Shown: piece by piece, positions 61,801-64,000 of the stretch
Numbering within the stretch: the stretch's first letter is position 1
Layout: each line of letters begins with the position of its first letter
DNA from: Acanthaster planci
Lineage: Eukaryota; Echinodermata; Asteroidea; Valvatida; Acanthasteridae
Length of the DNA: 64,000 nucleotides
Direction of reading: 5' to 3'
Assembly: GCF_001949145.1 (NCBI RefSeq)
Contig: NW_019091724.1
Coordinates: 60,476 to 124,475 of the forward strand
Notes under the pieces: model-generated
Told to the model about the DNA's origin: nothing
The model's database searches: none
Seen by the model: only the letters and a program-made list of their open reading frames with translations
Position numbers and translations under genes: made by a program

Positions 61801-62351
61801 TCTGATGGGGCTAGAAAGCATCTTGAAATTCTCCCCTGATGGAGCTAAACCTCTTTCAGGAAGCAACTTTCAGGAAGCACTTGAGGCCAGAGCAAAATAC
61901 ATCAATGCCTTAGATAGGATAAAACTCCCCAATTCAGCTCCCATGTTTGGCCTGGATCTGGCAAAATGTCACAAATTAAAGCCTCTTACAGGACGTCTTG
62001 TGAGATCCAAACCATACCCTCTCGCAGTCCAACCTCCACTCTAGCAAATATACCGGTACAAACAATAACTCATACTTAAACAAAAGAGATTTTCAGATGT
62101 TTTTACATTCAAGAGGAAAAGAAAACATGTTCTGCAGTAAAATTCACATCATGGACCCTTCAAGTTTTCTCTTATGAACGTAATGATATACTTTTTGTGT
62201 GCAGGACTTGCTGTACCGCAGGATGCGTGCACTTGTTGACTACCAGTCTGCAAATAAGGCATTGGAAAAAGCACGAGCCAAAAATAAGGATGTACATCAG
62301 GCTGAGATGAAACAACAAGAGTCATGTGATAAGTTTGAAAAACTATCAGAG
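13796..62351 (+). CDS. Snx6: Sorting nexin 5/6/32 ortholog, 11 exons seen, 3' end off the window
   Basis: Exons: 13796-13849, 22878-22982, 23666-23776, 26715-26836, 31043-31166, 32167-32262, 32858-32963, 41610-41685, 51427-51466, 54266-54352, 62205-62351. All introns are GT-AG and phases match throughout, giving 356 codons. Residues about 19-175 are the PX domain and 205 onward the BAR domain. Known: SNX5/6/32 pair with SNX1/2 in ESCPE-1 on endosomes, bend membranes into tubules and return receptors such as CI-MPR to the Golgi. Their PX domain carries a helical hairpin insert and lacks the usual PtdIns3P pocket. Here the insert is present and the usual RR(Y/F)xDF motif is replaced by REHEEF, as in the family. 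Wording is closer to SNX6 than SNX5. Vertebrate SNX6 is about 406 residues, so some 50 C-terminal residues are missing to the right. Confidence 0.93.
14821..16420 (+). pseudogene. Penelope-like retroelement: RT and GIY-YIG remnants
   Basis: Broken frames show, in order, an [12 protein letters not shown] motif, a [16 protein letters not shown] stretch, the RT active site as [10 protein letters not shown] near 15580, a [14 protein letters not shown] segment, and a [17 protein letters not shown] motif near 16190-16240. This RT plus C-terminal GIY-YIG endonuclease order is diagnostic of Penelope-like elements. Several frameshifts and stops make it inactive. It lies in sense orientation in intron 1. 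Confidence 0.8.
16670..16703 (+). ncRNA. Hammerhead-ribozyme-like core in the Penelope 3' region
   Basis: CTGAAGA (CUGANGA box) is followed by a helix (GAACAG paired with CTGTTC) and then GAAC where GAAA is expected. Known: Penelope-like elements carry hammerhead ribozymes in their terminal repeats. Helix III and the cleavage site are not clear, so this copy is probably decayed. Confidence 0.4.
16698..16784 (+). repeat. Penelope 3' module, copy 1
   Basis: AACGTTGAGAGT, TGGTTCTTCTCAGAAC and AAAAGAGATTTTATT occur in the same order in both arms of the inverted repeat at 33921-34122. The stretch follows the hammerhead-like core and is likely the element's terminal region. Confidence 0.5.
18484..22060 (+). 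pseudogene. CR1/Jockey-like LINE split by a hAT insertion
   Basis: The 5' half (18484-19633) has an endonuclease-like segment starting [15 protein letters not shown] and an ELWIT motif, then VLLGNFNQ and ILDPIIT. After the hAT element, 20984-22060 carries a spacer ([17 protein letters not shown]), [17 protein letters not shown] and an RT motif-A-like LTEFTKAFN. The catalytic Asp of motif A is replaced and the YADD motif is absent, because the element is 3'-truncated. Several other stops are present. The two halves are in the same frame when the insertion and one target copy are ignored. Confidence 0.75.
19634..20975. mobile_element. Nonautonomous hAT element with 8-bp target duplication
   Basis: Ends are CAGTGTTGGAGT and ACTCCAACACTG. 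The exact direct repeat ATACAAAC flanks it at 19626-19633 and 20976-20983. Multiple GAGTAC/GTACTC words lie just inside both ends, as subterminal repeats. An 8-bp duplication and a CAG..CTG terminus fit the hAT superfamily. No transposase is seen in its 1342 bp. Confidence 0.8.
22878..22982 (+). CDS. Snx6: Snx6 exon 2 (residues 19-53)
   Basis: 35 codons between TTTTCACAG and GTACAAG, encoding the first PX strands ([16 protein letters not shown]). Phase 0 at both ends. An early PX stretch ending KVKFTVHTK is a family hallmark. Confidence 0.93.
22983..23665 (+). other. Intron 2 of Snx6
   Basis: 683 bases, GT-AG, with T-rich tracts. I see no element or gene in it. Confidence 0.8.
23666..23776 (+). 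CDS. Snx6: Snx6 exon 3 (residues 54-90)
   Basis: 37 codons after TTTACAG and before GTAAGTG. It carries [14 protein letters not shown], which replaces the canonical lipid-binding RR(Y/F)xDF motif, as in SNX5/6/32. Confidence 0.94.
23923..24010 (+). repeat. Dispersed repeat, copy 1 (other copy at 46470-46560, minus)
   Basis: CTGCCGGGTGGATTT, a GAGCAA...AAGATG stretch and TTTTCAAGATTTTCCG are shared in order with the reverse strand near 46560-46470. Both copies would translate [12 protein letters not shown]. It lies directly before the minisatellite. Confidence 0.55.
24091..25065. repeat. 44-bp minisatellite, about 22 copies
   Basis: The unit is a variant of CCCTAAATCCTCCAGAATCC followed by TCATGTGGTACATTG and AGCCTGACA. 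The spacing 24614 to 24658 is exactly 44. Variants fall in types (CATGTGG, TTAGTTGG, GGGCGTGACA) that alternate, suggesting rounds of block duplication. There are no unique spacers. Confidence 0.85.
25404..25612. repeat. Inverted repeat with 42-bp arms
   Basis: CCGTTTTCCAATACTCAACTT with GGCTTCA (25404-25447) is matched inversely by TGAAGCCTGAG with AGTTGAGTATTGG (25571-25612). The hairpin-like layout suggests a small inverted-repeat transposon remnant. Confidence 0.5.
26163..26190. repeat. Perfect 28-bp palindrome
   Basis: CCAGTCTTAAATGT is followed directly by its reverse complement. A further direct half-copy (GCCAGTCTTAAATGT) is present near 26260. It may be the fused ends of a small transposon. 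Confidence 0.5.
26715..26836 (+). CDS. Snx6: Snx6 exon 4 (residues 91-131)
   Basis: It begins with [17 protein letters not shown] (the PX proline loop) and enters the helical insert that is specific to SNX5/6/32 ([15 protein letters not shown]). The last codon is split 2+1 with exon 5. The donor is GTAAGTT. Confidence 0.95.
26837..31042 (+). other. Intron 4 of Snx6 (4.2 kb)
   Basis: No gene is supported. Two stretches carry TACAGAAGATTTCCCGTTA / TACAGTAGATTCCCGTTA-type ends with GCTC repeats (about 27736-27960 plus strand, and about 30120-30365 minus strand). They look like small pogo/Tc1-type transposon remnants. The rest is unassigned. Confidence 0.6.
31043..31166 (+). CDS. Snx6: Snx6 exon 5 (residues 131-172)
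   Basis: It completes the insert hairpin ([20 protein letters not shown]) and the end of the PX domain ([11 protein letters not shown]). In this family the region around [11 protein letters not shown] forms the cargo-binding groove. The donor is GTAATG. Confidence 0.95.
31167..32166 (+). other. Intron 5 of Snx6
   Basis: 1000 bases. A short duplicated TGTGGACTT..GCAC motif lies at 31309-31380. No element or gene is recognised. Confidence 0.7.
32167..32262 (+). CDS. Snx6: Snx6 exon 6 (residues 173-204)
   Basis: Encodes the linker between PX and BAR ([15 protein letters not shown]...DEVLVSGQK). It is likely to form the amphipathic helix that helps membrane insertion. Phase 0 at both ends. Confidence 0.94.
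32263..32857 (+). other. Intron 6 of Snx6
   Basis: 595 bases, GT-AG. Nothing recognised inside. Confidence 0.8.
32858..32963 (+). CDS. Snx6: Snx6 exon 7 (residues 205-240)
   Basis: Start of the BAR domain helix 1: [17 protein letters not shown] followed by SDRMTRCHK. The last codon is split 1+2 with exon 8. The donor is GTAAGTT. Confidence 0.94.
33921..34122. repeat. Inverted pair of the Penelope 3' module
   Basis: Arms 33921-34001 and 34042-34122 are near-perfect inverted copies (AACGTTGAGTATACTC, GGTTCTTTTCAGAAC, AAGAGATTTATTCCTTCGCATG) around a 40-bp spacer. The same module is at 16698-16784, after the Penelope-like remnant. Known: Penelope elements often have terminal repeats in inverted arrangement. 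Confidence 0.6.
36113..36300. repeat. Imperfect tandem repeat, period about 42-49 bp, 4 copies
   Basis: Units begin AAGGGCAGGA or close variants, followed by a GTGCTGTGAT-type word and GGCACTCTGGG. Copies are strongly diverged. Confidence 0.4.
39346..40296 (+). pseudogene. DIRS-type tyrosine recombinase with five in-frame stops
   Basis: A single reading frame holds the whole domain: [15 protein letters not shown] (core-binding helix), [17 protein letters not shown] then [13 protein letters not shown] (catalytic Arg box), [49 protein letters not shown] (HxxR box) and [18 protein letters not shown] (catalytic Tyr). Stops at 39748, 39907, 39976 (TGA) and 40063, 40120 (TAG) interrupt it without any frameshift. 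Known: DIRS elements insert by a tyrosine recombinase instead of an integrase. No adjacent RT domain is recognised. Confidence 0.85.
40309..40680 (+). mobile_element. 3' fragment of a LINE (CR1/L2-like)
   Basis: [21 protein letters not shown] followed by [15 protein letters not shown] is the C-terminus of a LINE reverse transcriptase ORF. The noncoding tail GATGTACAGCGCCTGGGACC, GGGCGCTTTATAAATG and an ATTATTATTG microsatellite follow. It is the same class as 13273-13765 but in sense orientation. It begins directly after the DIRS recombinase, so it may have inserted there. Confidence 0.75.
40820..41106. repeat. Inverted and direct repeat cluster
   Basis: GCATATGTAGGCTGGGCAGG occurs at about 40789 and 41033 in direct orientation. 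Each copy is followed by sequences that are inverted copies of each other (GACTCCTCCCCCACGTGG at about 40827; CCATGTGGGGGGAGGAGT at about 41088). This nested layout suggests a rearranged small transposon. Confidence 0.5.
41610..41685 (+). CDS. Snx6: Snx6 exon 8 (residues 240-265)
   Basis: Encodes [21 protein letters not shown] of BAR helix 1-2. Both end codons are split and fit the neighbours. It is preceded by the pyrimidine-rich acceptor TTCTTTCTTTAG. Confidence 0.9.
42312..42325 (-). promoter_or_regulatory. CTCF-like motif
   Basis: Read on the minus strand, GCACTAGAGGGCGC matches 13 of 14 positions of the animal CTCF consensus CCASYAGRKGGCRS. Binding is unproven. A full match occurs in the LTR region at about 5843-5856. 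Confidence 0.3.
42740..42890. repeat. Imperfect GATCGAG/GAGCAGA tandem repeat
   Basis: Repeated GGAGATCAAG, AGAGATCGAGAACATAT and GAAATCGAGCAG words at about 20-bp spacing produce a spurious Arg/Glu-rich ORF. Confidence 0.45.
44660..45110 (+). other. Ser/Lys-rich coding-like stretch, possibly DIRS gag remnant
   Basis: A frame reads [20 protein letters not shown] and ends at 44888. Another frame reads ALSSEEDDR near 45095. Ser-rich and KKH(R/H)F patterns occur in the N-terminal proteins of DIRS elements, and a DIRS recombinase remnant lies 3 kb downstream on the same strand. A similar [11 protein letters not shown] piece is near 34160, upstream of the other recombinase. The assignment is weak. 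Confidence 0.25.
45378..45565. repeat. Imperfect tandem repeat of about 66 bp, 3 copies
   Basis: Each copy has GAGA(T/A)ACA..., ACATTCTTT and a GGAC(T/A)GGA-like word, then an AAAATGATTGA-like end. Strongly diverged. Confidence 0.45.
45964..46062 (+). repeat. 99-bp direct repeat, copy 1
   Basis: TAATTTGGACACTTCC through GAATAAAATATTTTTAATC. It is nearly identical to 47759-47857 in the same orientation. It includes a TATATAAAC word and an AATAAA signal. Confidence 0.75.
46470..46560 (-). repeat. Dispersed repeat, copy 2
   Basis: Minus-strand match to 23923-24010 (CTGCCGGGTGGATTT, TTTTCAAGATTTTCCG, TTCTTCAAAAAT). Confidence 0.55.
47759..47857 (+). repeat. 99-bp direct repeat, copy 2
   Basis: About 4-5 mismatches to 45964-46062, 1795 bp away. 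It ends about 10 bases before the second DIRS recombinase remnant starts to be recognisable. Confidence 0.75.
47866..48240 (+). pseudogene. Second DIRS tyrosine recombinase remnant
   Basis: [18 protein letters not shown] corresponds to [18 protein letters not shown] of the copy at 39346-40296. After a frameshift near 47985, [20 protein letters not shown] corresponds to [20 protein letters not shown]. The HxxR and Tyr boxes are missing. It is more decayed than the first copy. Confidence 0.65.
49009..49267 (+). pseudogene. Harbinger/HARBI1-type transposase C-terminal fragment
   Basis: [14 protein letters not shown] followed by [20 protein letters not shown] is the end of a PIF/Harbinger DDE domain (catalytic E in VER; LHN at the end), then an acidic tail and a TGA. 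The upstream catalytic parts are not found, so only a fragment remains. Confidence 0.7.
49583..49783 (-). pseudogene. LINE RT-linker fragment
   Basis: [18 protein letters not shown] followed by a [18 protein letters not shown] sequence is the linker between endonuclease and RT in CR1/Jockey-type LINEs (K.W..IN.l....K.....P..IAN). It lies directly downstream of the SGNH fragment on the same strand. Confidence 0.6.
49790..50200 (-). pseudogene. SGNH/GDSL esterase-like domain of a LINE ORF
   Basis: [10 protein letters not shown] (block I, usually GDS, here SDS), [13 protein letters not shown] (block III with GTN), and GFIDNANI at the end are the SGNH hydrolase layout found in ORF1 or upstream parts of some animal LINEs. 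A TAA after block I breaks the frame. The endonuclease expected between this and the RT linker is absent. Confidence 0.6.
51427..51466 (+). CDS. Snx6: Snx6 exon 9 (residues 265-278)
   Basis: A 40-base exon encoding [13 protein letters not shown], which matches the F-F-L-K-V-S-E-L-F-D-K motif of SNX6. The first codon is split 2+1. Acceptor ATTTTAG, donor GTAAGA. Confidence 0.92.
51467..54265 (+). other. Intron 9 of Snx6 (2.8 kb)
   Basis: CAGGGGTCGAAATTAAC near 52393 and its inverse GTTAATTGTGACCCCTG near 53523 look like the ends of a hAT-like element of about 1.15 kb. No matching 8-bp flanks are seen. The rest is unassigned. Confidence 0.55.
54266..54352 (+). CDS. Snx6: Snx6 exon 10 (residues 279-307)
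   Basis: [20 protein letters not shown] and following residues, among the most conserved BAR-domain sequences of the family. Phase 0 at both ends. Confidence 0.95.
55816..56154. other. Assembly gap (339 N)
   Basis: A run of N. ORFs spanning it are artefacts. Flanking sequence does not show a split gene. Confidence 0.99.
57540..57651. repeat. Small inverted repeat with TAGGCCTA ends
   Basis: TAGGCCTAGCCTACCCCCAG and CTTTGGGGTTTGAAGTCCGAC (57540-57581) are mirrored by GTCGGACCCAAAG and GGGGGTACATTAGGCCTA (57611-57651). It is hairpin-like, about 112 bp. Confidence 0.55.
58973..59313 (+). pseudogene. DDE transposase fragment (DDE_Tnp_4, ISL2EU-like)
   Basis: [20 protein letters not shown] followed by IKADEVF matches the 'SD..IT..SGll.lLepGDvvmADrGF' signature around the second catalytic Asp. 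After a frameshift near 59140, [20 protein letters not shown] matches the 'vRihVER.igriK.f.iL' end with the catalytic Glu. It ends at a TGA near 59313. The first Asp region is missing. It faces the YqaJ gene remnant at 59929-60800. Confidence 0.65.
59929..60800 (-). pseudogene. SWIM zinc finger plus YqaJ-type nuclease (frameshifted)
   Basis: From the 5' side: [13 protein letters not shown], then the SWIM pattern [13 protein letters not shown] (CxC...CxH) at about 60650-60690. A frame shift near 60590 leads into [11 protein letters not shown] and a linker. A second shift near 60200 leads into the nuclease part: [30 protein letters not shown] and LIELKCP. The D of SPDA and the ExK of ELK are the YqaJ/lambda-exonuclease metal-binding residues and are kept. 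The stop lies within a 31-bp tandem duplication (about 59909-59970). Known: ISL2EU-type DNA transposons encode such a nuclease besides their transposase. Confidence 0.7.
62205..62351 (+). CDS. Snx6: Snx6 exon 11 (residues 308-356)
   Basis: [20 protein letters not shown], then [10 protein letters not shown] and [12 protein letters not shown] helix 2-3 with the family's DLLYRR and NKAL(D/E)KAR motifs. Ends phase 0 at GTAAGA. The next exon should begin near SAK(Q/E)EL and is not found before 64000. Confidence 0.95.
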
Positions 62352-64000
62352 GTAAGAAAATGTCATTGCAACAGTGTGACTGCATCTTTTTAATATCATA
62401 CATGTAAATTAACCGTAACAATATTTCTTTACATATGCACTTGGTAAAACTATTCTCCTGACATTAACCTTCCCATTTTTACAGTTAGAAATAATAACTT
62501 TAACAAAGTTCTTCACAAAGTTATGATTCCATTTTGGTCCTCATGAGGTCCCCATTTTTCATCGGCCTGCCAGCTATTGCAAGAGGCATCAATTTGATCA
62601 TTGAAATTGGTATTTTCTAAATTGTGCCTCTGGGAACTGGGTTTATTAAATGTCCCACTGAAGGAGCTAAAGAGGCAACCTACATTTGCCTTGTGTGTCC
62701 CTGTGCATGTAACCCCTGCCAGTACTGCATTGAGAGGAAAATTTGTATTTGTCGGATAGACGGAGATCTACTTGTGGCTACAAAAGTTATTCCACATACA
62801 CAGAATGATTCTGCTCTCTCAATAAGTGTTGTTCAACATGTGTATTGACCGTACAGCTACATTTACATTACGTATGTCCATATAGATGCAAGCCAGGGGG
62901 AAGGGGTCAGAATGCCAAGTGCATGTGGCAGTCTATGAGCCTCATCCATTAGTAAAATGAGGATGTGTAAAATCATTTAAAAACAAGAAAAATCATGTTT
63001 ACAATTTCCACATTATTTGATATCTACAGGGGTTATTTTGTTCATGTTCCATTCAAATACGTAGGCCTACATGAGCCATCTGTATCCAGACGATTCCAGA
63101 AAAGACATTATAATTTGGTTTTGTAATTGTGTAACAAATCCTGCATGCGAGCTCATGTAGCGAATGCATTTCATGGTGCAATGACGTCCCCCCACATACC
63201 TTCGAATTTGAAAGTTGAGTTGGACTTGGTGTCCTCTGGAATCCTACCGATTTTAGATTATAGGTCAAAGGTCAGAGCATTATGCGCCCTTAGAAAACAG
63301 TGCAAAATCGGACCGAAACTACCTGTCAACTCTCAGGAAGAGGTTGGCCTCTGGTTTTTTTAACTGGAAATTCAAGATGGCCAGCAGATCATTTTCCACT
63401 TTAGTTTTATGGGGTTTAACCACAAATTATTTTTTAATTCGCCTTTCCCCAAGGACACCCCCAAAATAGTAGCAAAACTGTGTGCTCAGCTCTGAATGTA
63501 GCCACCCACCTCTATCCAAAATAGACCCACAATTTAGGTTTTTTTGTGAAAGAAATACCCCAAACTGGAAACTACATGTATCAGTCCCAAATTCAGGATT
63601 TATAGAAATATTTCTATAATCCCTCCTGATTGTGTCTTATTGTGAAAACCCCATGGGATCACAAAATATTTTTGAGCTCAGGGCAGAATACAGCCATTTG
63701 GTGGAATGCACCCTGAGGACCTTGCATGTACATCAACATGAAACTCTGTATGTGTATTAGACTTGGTTTCCTGTTGCAGCCTATTGATTTTGAACCCATT
63801 TATCAGGGGTCAAGGTGATTGATTATAAAAGCAGACACAGTAAATATCTCTTGGTCTGGCCATGATTTTTTAATCAGTAATTGGCCTTGAAAAAAATTGA
63901 AGTACCTGCCATTTGAAAGGTCCCTCCTCCTTTAATGTTAGGAGATAGTATTTCAGTGCACTTGCAACCTCAAGGTATAAGTAAAATATTTTCTTTATCT
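62352..64000 (+). other. Start of Snx6 intron 11, to window edge
   Basis: No matching exon, transposon domain or RNA gene is seen. Short ORFs here have no recognisable features. Confidence 0.7.

Larger units (their letters stand above)
54353..62204 (+). other. Intron 10 of Snx6 (7.85 kb)
   Basis: Includes an ATCGATA-rich inverted end pair (about 54366-54450 and 55465-55555), the assembly gap, an inverted repeat at 57540-57651, and the DDE/YqaJ pair. I see nothing to assign at 56155-57530, 57700-58960 or 60810-62200, apart from an unrecognised 86-codon ORF at 61784-62044. Confidence 0.7.

Noticed and set aside
61784-62044. 86-codon ORF just before Snx6 exon 11
   Set aside because: The wording looks protein-like ([15 protein letters not shown]..), but it is not in frame or spliced with Snx6 and no family is recognised. 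Possibly a transposon fragment, left unassigned.

Overview
This is animal nuclear DNA, most likely from a marine invertebrate. It carries one multi-exon host gene with GT-AG introns, many eukaryotic transposon families, frequent TACATGTA and TAGGCCTA palindromes, and a 339-base assembly gap (55816-56154). The species cannot be named from sequence alone. A non-vertebrate deuterostome or another marine invertebrate rich in DIRS and Penelope elements would fit.

Host gene. From 13796 to beyond the right edge, the plus strand carries the single SNX5/SNX6/SNX32-type sorting nexin (called Snx6 here). Eleven coding exons can be placed exactly. They join without a phase error into 356 codons covering the PX domain, with its family-specific helical insert, and most of the BAR domain. 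About 50 C-terminal residues must lie past 64000. The gene is stretched over more than 48.5 kb because its introns are full of mobile elements.

Left flank (1-5000). A compact, mostly minus-strand block looks like an integrated DNA virus or virus-like mobile element: a TFIIB-like factor, a protein with a CxxC ladder, a protein with membrane-like and coiled-coil segments, a beta-type protein and a diverged protein of unknown function. Several of these genes are frameshifted. A second, more decayed copy of two of the genes lies at 4261-4964 on the plus strand in the same gene order. A T-rich repeat of about 21 bp lies between the two divergent modules, and hairpin plus T-run terminator-like signals follow a gene in both. 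This is the least explained part of the window.

5.2-13.8 kb. A Ty3/gypsy-type element has a TATA box, a tRNA-Leu-type primer site, a small membrane ORF, gag, a nucleocapsid knuckle, protease and an integrase-leading segment, but no reverse transcriptase. It is followed by a 749-bp Mutator-like foldback element with a perfect 9-bp target duplication, and by a LINE 3' fragment ending just before the Snx6 start codon.

Introns. Intron 1 holds a decayed Penelope-like element with a hammerhead-like motif, and a CR1/Jockey-like LINE split by a 1342-bp hAT element with an 8-bp target duplication. Intron 3 holds a 44-bp minisatellite. Intron 7 holds an inverted pair of the Penelope 3' module, a DIRS tyrosine recombinase and a LINE tail. 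Intron 8 holds a second DIRS recombinase remnant, 99-bp direct repeats, a Harbinger fragment and a LINE fragment with an SGNH domain. Intron 10 holds a convergent DDE transposase and SWIM-YqaJ nuclease pair resembling an ISL2EU element.
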